DNA of 64,000 nt, taken from Cesiribacteraceae bacterium YIM B00369 (GTDB lineage: Bacteria > Bacteroidota > Bacteroidia > Cytophagales > Cyclobacteriaceae). Position numbers and translations under genes: made by a program. Below the pieces are notes generated by a model. That model ran no database searches and was not told the DNA's origin. It saw only the letters and a program-made list of their open reading frames with translations. The stretch spans positions 40,498 through 104,497 of the forward strand of contig JAFMYY010000024.1 in the NCBI GenBank assembly GCA_017948555.1, read 5' to 3'. How positions within the stretch are numbered: the first letter of the stretch is position 1; each line of letters opens with the position of its first letter. Of the stretch, positions 26,784 to 35,158 are shown one piece after another.

Positions 26784-27428
26784 ATGAACGATATTTTTTC
26801 ATTTGCCCTCCTGTGCTTTACATCTTACCTGACCCTTGTAAATCCGCTTGGGCTTATGCCGGTTTTTATGGGGATGACCTCCGCTTTAGACCAGCACGAG
26901 CGAAGCGTAATTGCCAGGAAAGCTTTACTCATTGCCTTTATAGCAATGGTGGCATTTGCTTTCTCGGGGCAGTTTATTTTTAATTTCTTCGGAATATCGA
27001 TCAATGGCCTTCGTATTGTAGGTGGCTTCCTCTTTTTTAATATGGGGTATGAAATGATGCAGGCAAAATTATCGAAGGTAAAAGTTACTCAGTCCGAAGT
27101 TAACGATAGTGAGGAAGAGGATGATATTTCGGTAACACCTCTGGCTATTCCCATGATTTGCGGGCCGGGTGTTATTACAAACTCTATAGTTTTAATGAAG
27201 GATGCGGAGGAACCTGAGTTTGTAGCAGTACTGGTTGCGGTAATGCTGGTGGTTTGCCTTATTACTTTTGTAATTTTACTGAGTGCAGGCCGGATTTTAA
27301 AATTTCTGGGTTCGACCGGGAATAAGGTGCTGATGCGTATAATGGGCCTTATTATAATGGTTATTGCAGTGGAATTTTTTGTGAGTGGCATCAGGCCCAT
27401 CCTGCAGGATATTCTGAGGGGAGTCTGA
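26784..27428 (+). CDS. MarC family integral membrane protein
   Basis: A 214-residue protein with about six transmembrane helices. It has the MarC features SYLTLVNPLGLMPVFM near the N-terminus and AIPMICGPGVIT in the middle, with an acidic cytoplasmic loop (SEVNDSEEEDD, about 105-115) and a final helix (IMGLIIMVIAVEFFVSGI). The physiological role of the family is not settled, despite the historical link to multiple antibiotic resistance. It starts 34 bp after the LysM terminator and precedes TIGR02757 by 44 bp. Confidence 0.92.
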   Translation: MNDIFSFALLCFTSYLTLVNPLGLMPVFMGMTSALDQHERSVIARKALLIAFIAMVAFAFSGQFIFNFFGISINGLRIVGGFLFFNMGYEMMQAKLSKVKVTQSEVNDSEEEDDISVTPLAIPMICGPGVITNSIVLMKDAEEPEFVAVLVAVMLVVCLITFVILLSAGRILKFLGSTGNKVLMRIMGLIIMVIAVEFFVSGIRPILQDILRGV

Positions 27429-27435
27429 TAAATAG

Positions 27436-27463
27436 TTTTGAATGATAGAATGAGTAAATCATT
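27436..27463. repeat. Short degenerate heptad array between marC and TIGR02757
   Basis: TTTTGAA, TGATAGA, ATGAGTA, AATCATT lie in phase of seven. The reverse complement of the array at 38173-38207 has the same opening (TTTTGAA, TGAGTGA, ATGATAG), which suggests a shared origin. The copy number is small, so chance is possible. Confidence 0.4.
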
Positions 27464-27472
27464 TAATTAATA

Positions 27473-28270
27473 ATGAAAGACAAAGAATTTGCAGGAGCAC
27501 GGTTTGAGGATTTGAAGGTCTTTCTGGACAGAAAAGTGGAAGAGTATAACCAGCCTGCTTTTATTCCTGACGATCCGGTTAGCATTCCGCACCTGTTTAC
27601 AAAAAAGCAGGATATAGAAATAAGTGGTTTCTGGGCCGCGGTATTAGCATGGGGGAAGCGAAAAACCATTATCCGTAAATGCCGGGAGCTGTTTGCACTT
27701 ATGGATAATGCTCCCCATGATTTTATGCTTCACCATCAGGAAAACGATCTGAAGCCTTTTCTGGAATTTAAACACAGAACTTTTAATGCCACTGATACTT
27801 TATATTTTATAGAGTTCCTTAGCTGGTTCTATAAAAACCATCAGTCTCTTGAGGAAGGATTTTCTGCTTATATAAGTGAGGGGGATGAGCATGTGGGGCC
27901 TGCGCTGGAGGGTTTCCATCGCTTATTTTTCAGCCTGCCTGATGCTCCCTCCAGGACTCAGAAGCATATTGCAACTCCGGCTAGAAAAGCAGCCTGCAAA
28001 CGGCTGGTAATGTTCCTGCGCTGGATGGTTCGGAACGACCGGCAGGGGGTGGATTTCGGGATATGGAACACGATAAAGCCTGCGCAGCTGATTTGCCCCT
28101 GCGATGTGCATGTGGACAGGGTAGCAAGAAAATTAGGACTTATTCAGCGCAAACAAACTGATTGGCTGACAGCTCTTGAGCTGACCCGGAACCTGAAAAT
28201 GTTTGATCCGGAAGATCCTGTAAAGTACGATTTTGCCCTGTTTGGCTTAGGGGTGGAGGAGAAATTTTAA
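27473..28270 (+). CDS. TIGR02757 family protein, function unknown
   Basis: A 265-residue soluble protein of a family found mainly in Bacteroidota (TIGR02757/DUF2400). Conserved stretches here include PHLFTKKQDIEISGFWAAVL, WGKRKTIIRKC, KRLVMFLRWMVRNDRQGVDFG and PLDVHVDR-like CPCDVHVDRVARKLGL. The helical arrangement near the C-terminus recalls helix-hairpin-helix DNA glycosylases, but I cannot confirm catalytic residues. No signal peptide. A strong hairpin follows. Confidence 0.85.
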   Translation: MKDKEFAGARFEDLKVFLDRKVEEYNQPAFIPDDPVSIPHLFTKKQDIEISGFWAAVLAWGKRKTIIRKCRELFALMDNAPHDFMLHHQENDLKPFLEFKHRTFNATDTLYFIEFLSWFYKNHQSLEEGFSAYISEGDEHVGPALEGFHRLFFSLPDAPSRTQKHIATPARKAACKRLVMFLRWMVRNDRQGVDFGIWNTIKPAQLICPCDVHVDRVARKLGLIQRKQTDWLTALELTRNLKMFDPEDPVKYDFALFGLGVEEKF

Positions 28271-28287
28271 GCACTGCAGAAATAAGA

Positions 28288-28317
28288 ACCTTCCGGGGCG
28301 GTTCAGCCCCGGAAGGT
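28288..28317 (+). terminator. Strong hairpin after the TIGR02757 gene
   Basis: A perfect 12-bp stem ACCTTCCGGGGC (28288-28299) / GCCCCGGAAGGT (28306-28317) with a six-base loop. Only a weak T-run follows (CTAAGTTTTATC), so it may stabilise a 3' end rather than terminate. Confidence 0.6.
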
Positions 28318-28444
28318 CTAAGTTTTATCCGTATAAGTAAAATACTGAATTAGGGCTACAACAGTAGCAAAAATATTATCAGATTGCCGGTCCTTAATGC
28401 AGCTCACCCATTACGGGCTCTTTGTTACTTGAAAATGGTGGAAA

Positions 28445-29098
28445 TTATTTGACTGTCCATGTATCGGGCGATTTTCTCCAGGCTTCCAGTGTTTCCAGTT
28501 CTCCGGCAGAAACAATCCTCAGTTTTTCTGCTTCTTCAATCAGGTCAGAATAATTGCTCAGGCTGAACAGGGGTAGTTGTGCCTCCTCAAAGTTGCGGGC
28601 GGCAAGGTCAAAGCCATAAGTGAATATACATACCATGCCCAAAACATCGCAACCAGCTGCTCTTAAAGCTTCGGCGGCTTTTAAAGAACTTCCTCCGGTA
28701 GATACAAGATCTTCCACAACCACAACCTTTCTTCCTTCAGGTAGTTTACCTTCAATAAGGTTTTCCATACCATGGCCTTTTGGCTTTGAGCGTACATAGG
28801 CAAAAGGCAGTTGCAGAGCATCTGCAATAAGTGCGCCCTGTGGGATGCCCGCTGTGGCAACACCGGCAACAGCTTCTGCCTGTGGAAAATGCATAGTAAC
28901 AAGGTTACTTAAGCCGCGCTTAACAAAGCTGCGGATATCCGGGTAGGACAGGGACAGGCGGTTATCGCAGTAAATAGGTGACTGCCAGCCTGAGCTCCAG
29001 TTAAATGGCTTTTGAAGGTTAAGCTTAATAGCGCCTATTTCCAGTAATCTGGTGGCGACTTCCTTAGATATTTTTGTGGTATCGTCTGCAATGCTCAT
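28445..29098 (-). CDS. pyrE: Orotate phosphoribosyltransferase
   Basis: Joins orotate to PRPP to give OMP in pyrimidine synthesis. The 217-residue protein has the type I phosphoribosyltransferase PRPP loop VVVVEDLVSTGGSSL (about 122-136), the substrate segment FNWSSGWQSPIYCDNR (about 33-48) and VRSKPKGHGMENLIEG. Start ATG at 29098 lies 107 bp from the divergent NUDIX gene. No other pyr genes are in the window. Confidence 0.97.
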   Translation of the reverse strand: MSIADDTTKISKEVATRLLEIGAIKLNLQKPFNWSSGWQSPIYCDNRLSLSYPDIRSFVKRGLSNLVTMHFPQAEAVAGVATAGIPQGALIADALQLPFAYVRSKPKGHGMENLIEGKLPEGRKVVVVEDLVSTGGSSLKAAEALRAAGCDVLGMVCIFTYGFDLAARNFEEAQLPLFSLSNYSDLIEEAEKLRIVSAGELETLEAWRKSPDTWTVK

Positions 29099-29205
29099 GT
29101 CGCGAAGTTACATAAACAAAAAGAAAAATAAATAAATTTTAACCTTAGTGTTTGCATCAATGCCATATTTGTACTCAATTGCAGGTTGGGCATAACTCCT
29201 TTATT

Positions 29206-29892
29206 ATGAAAATTTTTATTAATGATATTTCAGTAAATCTGATCGCAGTTTCTGAAGAAATTAACAGCGATATTTTTGATGTGGTGCTGAATGGCCTTAC
29301 CACCAATATTGACAGTAAAAAGCTGAGAGATGACGTTTTAGTGAGGGAAGCTACTCAGAATCAGGTGCAGGCTCTGATAAACCTGATGCATGTAAAAAAA
29401 TTCAAGCATCTTGACAGCATAACTTTTGCAGTGCAGCCGGAATCTTATGAATCTATAAAAGAGGCAGTAAAGAGCCAGTTTAAGGTGGTGAAAGCAGGAG
29501 GGGGTATTGTGGCCAAAGGAGACAAAATATTGCTCATTTACAGGAAAGGGAAGTGGGATTTGCCAAAAGGGAAGCTGGAGAAGAAGGAAGGAAAAAGAGA
29601 GGGAGCCCTGCGGGAAGTGGAAGAGGAATGTAATATTAAAGCAAGGCTGGGCGAGGAAATTACCCATACCTGGCATACCTATATCCTGAACGGTAAAAAG
29701 CACCTGAAAAAGACATACTGGTACCGGATGGAATGTGTGGATGACAGCCAGATGAAACCCCAGCTGAACGAAGGGATTACAGATGTAAAGTGGATGGACC
29801 AGAAGAATACGCGGCAGGCAATGGTAAACTCATTCCGGAGCATCCGGCATGTAATTAAGAAATTCTACAGCCTGAGTACAAATCTTATATAG
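29206..29892 (+). CDS. NUDIX hydrolase with an N-terminal extension
   Basis: A 228-residue protein. The start is ATG 29206; an in-frame TTG upstream (29152) would add a meaningless leader. The N-terminal 95 residues form an unassigned domain (MKIFINDISVNLIAV...). The NUDIX domain follows, with KWDLPKGKLEKKEGKREGAL leading into REVEEE. This matches the GX5EX7REUXEE box, with Cys where Gly usually ends it. Such enzymes cleave nucleoside diphosphates linked to another moiety; the substrate cannot be predicted. Its stop codon is the first triplet of a heptad array. Confidence 0.9.
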   Translation: MKIFINDISVNLIAVSEEINSDIFDVVLNGLTTNIDSKKLRDDVLVREATQNQVQALINLMHVKKFKHLDSITFAVQPESYESIKEAVKSQFKVVKAGGGIVAKGDKILLIYRKGKWDLPKGKLEKKEGKREGALREVEEECNIKARLGEEITHTWHTYILNGKKHLKKTYWYRMECVDDSQMKPQLNEGITDVKWMDQKNTRQAMVNSFRSIRHVIKKFYSLSTNLI

Positions 29893-29993
29893 TCTTTAGT
29901 CATAAGTCCTGAGTTATGTGACCGGAGGAATTAAGGAAGGCAGATGTTCCTGTTTTTCTTACTCAGGACTCGACTAACAACTCAGGACTGAGT
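29890..29993. repeat. Heptad-repeat stem-loop between convergent NUDIX and coaD genes
   Basis: Left arm: TAGTCTT, TAGTCAT, AAGTCCT, GAGTTAT (29890-29917), the first TAG being the stop codon of the NUDIX gene. Right arm: TTACTCA, GGACTCG, ACTAACA, ACTCAGG, ACTGAGT (29959-29993), abutting the coaD stop codon. AGTC-type heptads face GACT-type heptads around a 40-base loop. Confidence 0.75.
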
Positions 29994-30454
29994 TAAAGCT
30001 CGTAAGGCAGGAATTCGTTTACGTTTGCTCCGTATTTATGCACTTCTCGGATAATGGAGGAGCTGATGCCGGCATAAGCAGGTGATGTAATCAGGAATAC
30101 GGTTTCAAGCTCCTTATACAGGTAGCGGTTCATTTGCGAAACTGAGTTTTCAAACTCAAAATCGGTAGTATTGCGCAGGCCCCTGAGTAGGTAGGCTGCT
30201 CCAAGCCTGTTTGCCAGGCCTGCAGTTAATTCGTTATAGGTAATTACGCTTACTCTGGGTTCATCAGCAAAACTCTGGTTGATCAGGCTTATCATACGGT
30301 CTATGGGTACATAGCGGTTTTGTTTCTGACTGTTGTACCCTATAGCAATAATTATTTCATCGAATAACTTAAGGCCCCTCTGAACTATATCTTCATGGCC
30401 TTTGGTAAAAGGGTCGAATGAACCGGGGAAAAGAGCAACTCTTTTATTATCCAT
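29993..30454 (-). CDS. coaD: Pantetheine-phosphate adenylyltransferase
   Basis: Fourth step of coenzyme A synthesis: adenylates 4'-phosphopantetheine. The 153-residue protein begins VALFPGSFDPFTKGHEDIV with the TxGH nucleotidylyltransferase motif. It also has LRGLRNTTDFEFE and the C-terminal SSSIIREV segment of the family. It starts two bases after the DUF3822 gene, in a three-gene minus-strand operon. Confidence 0.97.
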   Translation of the reverse strand: MDNKRVALFPGSFDPFTKGHEDIVQRGLKLFDEIIIAIGYNSQKQNRYVPIDRMISLINQSFADEPRVSVITYNELTAGLANRLGAAYLLRGLRNTTDFEFENSVSQMNRYLYKELETVFLITSPAYAGISSSIIREVHKYGANVNEFLPYEL

Positions 30455-30456
30455 GA

Positions 30457-31344
30457 TTATTCACAAACGTAAATGCTGTAGAGGTCGAAGAAGCGATGAT
30501 CAGGTACTTCGTCGAACATATAATTGAAATTTATAAACTTAGGGCGGCTGCCGAACGATAGGTTTCTGATGTAAGGATACAGAGCCGCAAACCAGGAAGA
30601 GTTGGAATCGATATTTCCCAGCAGCACAGTTTTTGTCTGGTTCCGGTCCAGTTTTAACTGCTGAAAAACCAGCATGGTGTAACGAACAAAATCCTGCTCG
30701 TTCCTGCAGTTAAACAAATTGCAGAATTCCAGCTTATGATCATTGACGGCAACTATGCTCAGCATGTTGTTTTCCAGTAAAAGGAAAATATCGTGCTGCT
30801 TGCTAAGCTCATTGTACTGTAAAAGCCCTTCTGAAAGAGCACTGGTATGGTGAATTACCTTAATACCCAGATTCGGGTACCGCTGAAACAGCCAGTCGAT
30901 CAGGCGTGCATTGGCAGCAAAAACCGTAACCGCGCTATTTTTAACGTGTTTGTAATGAAACAGGCGGTCATTTCCCTCATCTATCTGGCAGTTCAGCCTC
31001 AGGTAGGAGCCTACTTTTTCTTTATCGAAAAGGGAGGCAGGAACCAGGCAGAATTTCTGATTTTTCACGGAAAGCTTTACTCCATTCCAGAAGCCTGCCA
31101 TTAAAAGGTGATGGTCCCGGAACAGGTTTTCCAGAGTGTTGAGGTAGCTTTCTTCGGTTTCTGTTCCGAAAAGGTCATAATGCTCCAGTAACAGGCAGCG
31201 GTGGCTTTTCGAGTCAACAACTATGAGTTGAAACTCCCGTTCACCCGCCTGCAACAACAGGTTGTAGTGGTCGAGCTGGTCGATACTAAACCTGTTGTCT
31301 TTAATTTTCTGGCGTAGCTTATATTGTGCTGTTGCTATACTCAA
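30457..31344 (-). CDS. DUF3822 family protein
   Basis: A 295-residue soluble protein, which I recognise as DUF3822, a Bacteroidota family typically found next to coaD. The start is TTG 31344, two bases after the preceding stop codon; no ATG lies close. Segments such as VHLIDWLF-type NARLIDWLFQRYPNLG and DIFLLLENNMLSIVAVND recall the duplicated actin-like fold of type IV pilus assembly proteins (PilM-like), which is inference. Function unknown. The operon order is hypothetical protein, DUF3822, coaD. Confidence 0.75.
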   Translation of the reverse strand: MSIATAQYKLRQKIKDNRFSIDQLDHYNLLLQAGEREFQLIVVDSKSHRCLLLEHYDLFGTETEESYLNTLENLFRDHHLLMAGFWNGVKLSVKNQKFCLVPASLFDKEKVGSYLRLNCQIDEGNDRLFHYKHVKNSAVTVFAANARLIDWLFQRYPNLGIKVIHHTSALSEGLLQYNELSKQHDIFLLLENNMLSIVAVNDHKLEFCNLFNCRNEQDFVRYTMLVFQQLKLDRNQTKTVLLGNIDSNSSWFAALYPYIRNLSFGSRPKFINFNYMFDEVPDHRFFDLYSIYVCE

Positions 31345-31346
31345 AA

Positions 31347-31931
31347 TTAAAATTCCCAGTTTCCCTGAGTACTTGCTTCATCTCTTGATCCTACACGAAG
31401 AGGTCCTTTTCCACCTTCCTTGCGGCGCTCAGGATTAATTACGTGGGTGTCTTTTACTTCAAAAACACTTATCACTGCGCCTGTCTTTTTACCAATTTCA
31501 TTGGCATAAAGTTCAAACTCCTTTTCTCCGTTGCTGCCCGGTACAATTTCAAGGTCTTCTGCACTGAAGTTAGGGTATTTCCTTTCGTTAAAAATTGAAT
31601 CCTGTACCGATACCGTTCCCAGTGTGTCATAATTAACGATAACACTATCCCGGCCATAAGCCATAGGAATAACCTGTTCCCGCTTTTGAACGTTATAAAT
31701 GACACCATTTTTTATGAAGTTCTTCAGGCTGTCCCAGTTATCTGTATAACGGCCATGTACAGACTGATAGGCAATCTGGGCATCGCGGATCATCATTAAT
31801 TTTCTGATGACACGGGCTTCTGTCTGAGTAATCTTTTCTTCCATGTCAATGTCAGTTTTAATGGAATTGAAAAGGAAATACCCAAGCCCAAGGGCGACTG
31901 CAAAAAGTAAAATGGTGAATATTCTAGTCAT
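31347..31931 (-). CDS. Membrane-anchored protein, pseudopilin-like pattern, function unknown
   Basis: A 194-residue protein with one N-terminal transmembrane helix (about 4-22: IFTILLFAVALGLGYFLFN). The segment VIRKLMMIRDAQIAYQSVHGRYTDNWDSLKNFI (about 41-73) resembles the post-helix region of type II secretion pseudopilins (AQxxYxxxxGxYxxxxxxL). No prepilin peptidase site is visible before the helix. The charged C-terminus (about 160-194) looks disordered. It heads the DUF3822-coaD operon. Confidence 0.7.
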   Translation of the reverse strand: MTRIFTILLFAVALGLGYFLFNSIKTDIDMEEKITQTEARVIRKLMMIRDAQIAYQSVHGRYTDNWDSLKNFIKNGVIYNVQKREQVIPMAYGRDSVIVNYDTLGTVSVQDSIFNERKYPNFSAEDLEIVPGSNGEKEFELYANEIGKKTGAVISVFEVKDTHVINPERRKEGGKGPLRVGSRDEASTQGNWEF

Positions 31932-32004
31932 TTTTCAGTTTTTTGATACAATTATAAATATTTTACGGTGTAAAACATAGCGAACTAAGATGCTATTTTA
32001 TGCA

Positions 32005-32499
32005 TTATTTTTCAAATTTAAAATATCCGGAGGCATTAATTAATGCATCCTGCGTATTGTAATGTGCAAACATGGCATGAATCTTTCCAGGGGCCAGTTG
32101 CTTTAGCTCATCAAAATGGAAAAAGCGTACATCTGCAATAATCTGATGGTCCGGATGCATTTCAGGATCGTGGCCTGTTTTTAAAGATCCGCCGGTTTGC
32201 CGCACCCTGAAAAACAGCTCGACAGCATGTAGTGGGCCGGTCAGGTGTTCATGAATAAAAAGAAATTCTCCTGCCGAAACGATAAGGCCGGTTTCTTCCC
32301 GGAATTCTCTTTCAAGATTGTCAGGAGCAGATTGCCCCCATTCCATCCCTCCTCCGGGTGGTGTCCATAATTCCCCTTCCCGGCCAAGTCCTGTGTGTTT
32401 TACCATTAGTATACGGTTCCCGTCGTCCAGGCAAATTCCACATACTCTCACCCTGAGCTTATTTCCGTATAATTGAGTTATCTGATCAGCAGGATTCAT
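32005..32499 (-). CDS. NUDIX hydrolase
   Basis: A 164-residue single-domain protein. The NUDIX box is complete: GGGMEWGQSAPDNLEREFREETGL (about 49-72), preceded by a hydrophobic strand GNRILMVKHTG and LWTPPG. There is no extra domain. Substrates of this broad superfamily cannot be read from sequence. The gene stands alone, 280 bp from the divergent helicase gene. Confidence 0.9.
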   Translation of the reverse strand: MNPADQITQLYGNKLRVRVCGICLDDGNRILMVKHTGLGREGELWTPPGGGMEWGQSAPDNLEREFREETGLIVSAGEFLFIHEHLTGPLHAVELFFRVRQTGGSLKTGHDPEMHPDHQIIADVRFFHFDELKQLAPGKIHAMFAHYNTQDALINASGYFKFEK

Positions 32500-32778
32500 T
32501 TTTCCGGTCTGAGCGTGTTAGTATGATAGAAAGGAATACCCCCGGACTAAGGAATGCTTTCCCTCCGGGTAGCTCACTGTCGGGAAATCCGGACACAGGA
32601 GTATGGCAAAGATATCACTTTATCTAAAGTTCCCCATTAATAACGCATATTTATAGGGGTTTTAATATGCAGGGGTGTTAAAGCTTTTTTCTTTTGTGGT
32701 TATCTGTTTCAGGTTAACGCATTTATTTAGTAGGTTTCGTATATAGTATAGTTAGAAAATACCTTTATCCTTAAAGTT

Positions 32779-34185
32779 TTGCCAAAGCCATCGCAGATCA
32801 TTCTAAATAAATTTCCTCACCAGCCAACCGAAGGACAAACCCGTTTTTTCTCGCAGCTCGATTCCTTTATTGAGGCCCCCGAAGAAAACAGGCAGGCACT
32901 TCTGTTGCGTGGTTACGCGGGTACCGGAAAAACAAGTGTGGTTAGTGCGCTCGTACAAATTCTCCCCCTCTTTAACTACCGCTATGCTCTGCTGGCGCCA
33001 ACAGGGCGTGCTGCCAAGGTAATGTCATCTTATTCAGGAAGAGCTGCCTATACTATTCATAAAATTATTTACCGCCAGCTTGCCGATGGGGCAGAGGAGG
33101 GGCTTCTGTTCGATCTGCAGAAAAATTACTTCAAGAAAACAATTTTTATTATAGATGAAGCCTCCATGCTATCCGATACCCCTGAAGTGGGAAATGGCGG
33201 TCTCCTCAAAGACCTGGTGGATTTTGTATATGCTCATGCAAGTAACAAACTGCTCCTGATTGGCGACAGTGCCCAGCTGCCTCCTGTGCATCAGCAGCTG
33301 AGTCCGGCGCTTGATGCCGGCTACCTTCAGCGCCATATGCGCCTGCATGTTCAGGAGGTGGAGTTTACAGAAGTAATGAGGCAGGAGCAGGATAGCGGTA
33401 TTCTTTTCAATGCCACCAACCTCAGGCATGAGCTTGGCAGGGAAAAGTTTGGCATTCACTTTGTAACTAAAAATTATAAAGACATTTTCAGGATGACGGG
33501 CGAAAGGCTTGAAGACGGCCTGCGCTATGCCTATAATAAATTCGGGGTGGAAAATACAATTATCATTACCCGTTCAAATAAGGCCGCTGTTCAATACAAT
33601 CAGTATATCCGGAGAGCTATACATTACAGTGAGAGCGAAATTGATGCGGGCGATTACCTGATGATTGTGCGGAATAATTATACATACCTGCCGGAGGATT
33701 CTCCGGCAAACTTCCTGGCTAATGGGGATTTTGTGGAGGTGATGAAGATTATTAATTTTGAGGAAATGTATGGCCTTCGCTTTGCATCGCTTCTTTTGCG
33801 GCTCGCAGATTACCCGGATGTGGAACCTTTTGAGGCTAAAATTATGCTCGATACCCTGCATTCCTCCACTGCATCACTTTCCGGGGAAGAGAACCGTAAA
33901 CTTTACGATGCCGTAAGGCAGGATTATGCCGACCTGGCTAACAAAAAAGATTTGCGGGAAGCATTGAAAAAAGACCCTTACCTGAATGCGCTCCAGGTGA
34001 AGTTTGCATATGCCCTGACCTGCCACAAATCGCAGGGAGGGCAATGGGAGGCGGTTTTTGTAGACCAGGGTTACCTTACTGAGGAGATGCTGGATAAAGA
34101 ATATATCCGCTGGCTGTACACCGCTGTTACGAGAGCAACAAAAGAATTATATTTAATTAATTTTAATAAGAATTTTTTTTCGTAA
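32779..34185 (+). CDS. RecD-like ATP-dependent DNA helicase (superfamily 1B)
   Basis: A 468-residue helicase related to RecD2/Dda. The Walker A motif GYAGTGKT is at 45-52, Walker B IIDEASM is near 125-131, and GDSAQLPPV is helicase motif III. The C-terminal UvrD-like region has FAYALTCHKSQGGQWEAVFV and YTAVTRATKELYLI (motifs V and VI). It lacks the RecBCD-type N-terminal domain, matching the short stand-alone helicases common in Bacteroidota. The start is TTG 32779, supported by the conserved N-terminal F-P-x-x-P-T-E-G-Q region just after it. Confidence 0.9.
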   Translation: MPKPSQIILNKFPHQPTEGQTRFFSQLDSFIEAPEENRQALLLRGYAGTGKTSVVSALVQILPLFNYRYALLAPTGRAAKVMSSYSGRAAYTIHKIIYRQLADGAEEGLLFDLQKNYFKKTIFIIDEASMLSDTPEVGNGGLLKDLVDFVYAHASNKLLLIGDSAQLPPVHQQLSPALDAGYLQRHMRLHVQEVEFTEVMRQEQDSGILFNATNLRHELGREKFGIHFVTKNYKDIFRMTGERLEDGLRYAYNKFGVENTIIITRSNKAAVQYNQYIRRAIHYSESEIDAGDYLMIVRNNYTYLPEDSPANFLANGDFVEVMKIINFEEMYGLRFASLLLRLADYPDVEPFEAKIMLDTLHSSTASLSGEENRKLYDAVRQDYADLANKKDLREALKKDPYLNALQVKFAYALTCHKSQGGQWEAVFVDQGYLTEEMLDKEYIRWLYTAVTRATKELYLINFNKNFFS

Positions 34186-34252
34186 TATTTGTTGTGGAAT
34201 TGAAATGATATTCATTTAAAAATTAGTTACCAATTCAACTAATATAAAAGTT

Positions 34253-34672
34253 ATGAACAAACTAGTATTTACCTTTTTTGCAATGTTGTTGAGTGTGGCT
34301 GTAATGGCACAGGAAGCCAAAAAAGAAGCTGCAAACCAGAACGGCCCGAAGATTACTTTTGAAACAACAGAGTATGATTTTGGCGATATTCATCAGGGTG
34401 AAAAAGTGGAGCACATTTTTGCCTTTGAAAACACCGGAACCGAGGCTCTTATCCTTTCTAACGTAATGACTACCTGTGGCTGTACAGCTACTGAGTGGCC
34501 GCGCGACCCTATTGCCCCTGGTAAAAAAGGAGAAATCAAAGTAGTATTCAACAGCACCGGAAAAATGAGCCGCCAGAACAAGATTGTAACCATCGTTTCT
34601 AATGCGGTTAATTCCCAGGAAAAAGTGAAGCTTGTCGGGAATGTTCTTCCTAAAAAGAGCAACGAATCTTAA
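34253..34672 (+). CDS. Exported DUF1573 domain protein
   Basis: A 139-residue protein with a signal peptide (about 1-19, SVAVMAQEA) and one DUF1573 domain (about 30-130). It carries the typical FETTEYDFGDIHQGEKVEHIF start, the TTCGCTATEWPRDPIAPG cysteine motif and GEIKVVFNSTGK. The fold is Ig-like (ASH-type) and occurs in many Bacteroidota envelope proteins; role unknown. A bidirectional terminator follows. Confidence 0.92.
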   Translation: MNKLVFTFFAMLLSVAVMAQEAKKEAANQNGPKITFETTEYDFGDIHQGEKVEHIFAFENTGTEALILSNVMTTCGCTATEWPRDPIAPGKKGEIKVVFNSTGKMSRQNKIVTIVSNAVNSQEKVKLVGNVLPKKSNES

Positions 34673-34703
34673 TCTAAAAGCTTAACCTGCACAAGGATTT
34701 TAA

Positions 34704-34745
34704 AGAAAGGCTACTCTGCACAACAGGGTAGCCTTTCTTTTTTAT
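34704..34745. terminator. Bidirectional terminator between DUF1573 and DUF423 genes
   Basis: AAGAAAGGCTACTCTG (34704-34719) pairs with CAGGGTAGCCTTTCTT (34724-34739) with one G-T pair. Ts follow on the plus strand, and a T-rich stretch follows on the minus strand. It serves both convergent genes. Confidence 0.85.
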
Positions 34746-35116
34746 AGCCCTTTCCAGATTCCCAGAAATAAAAATATCCAGCCGGCAATAAGGGCCAGCC
34801 CCCCGACAGGGGTTACGGCACCCCATTTGCCCACATTGCTCAGGCAAAGAATGTAAAGGGAGCCCGAAAAGATAATAATTCCTGCAATAAAGCCCCATCC
34901 GGCATAATCAAGCCATTTGCTGGTGTAGCGGTTCATTAAAATACCAGTGGCCAGCAACGCAAGGGTGTGGTACATCTGGTACTTTACCGCAGTTTCAAAG
35001 GTGGCTGTGCGCCCGGTTTCCTGCAGCATTCCGCTCAGTGCATGGGCTCCAAACGCGCCAATCATTACTCCTAAAGCCCCGAACACCGTACTGGTTAAAA
35101 GAAATATTTTACTCAT
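34742..35116 (-). CDS. DUF423 family small integral membrane protein
   Basis: A 124-residue protein with four predicted transmembrane helices. It has the family features GALGVMIGAFGAHAL (about 12-26), FETAVKYQMYHTLALL (about 40-55), SGSLYILCLS (about 84-93) and TPVGGLALIAGWI (about 101-113). The family (YwdK/YgdD-like) is widespread and of unknown function. It lies 42 bp downstream of the yggS-like gene. Confidence 0.93.
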   Translation of the reverse strand: MSKIFLLTSTVFGALGVMIGAFGAHALSGMLQETGRTATFETAVKYQMYHTLALLATGILMNRYTSKWLDYAGWGFIAGIIIFSGSLYILCLSNVGKWGAVTPVGGLALIAGWIFLFLGIWKGL

Positions 35117-35158
35117 GTTTTTTAGAAAAAGATAAATAATAGAATCCGGTATCCCTTA

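Noticed and set aside
26784..27428. marC as an antibiotic resistance gene
   Set aside because: The MarC family name is historical; no resistance function can be claimed from sequence.
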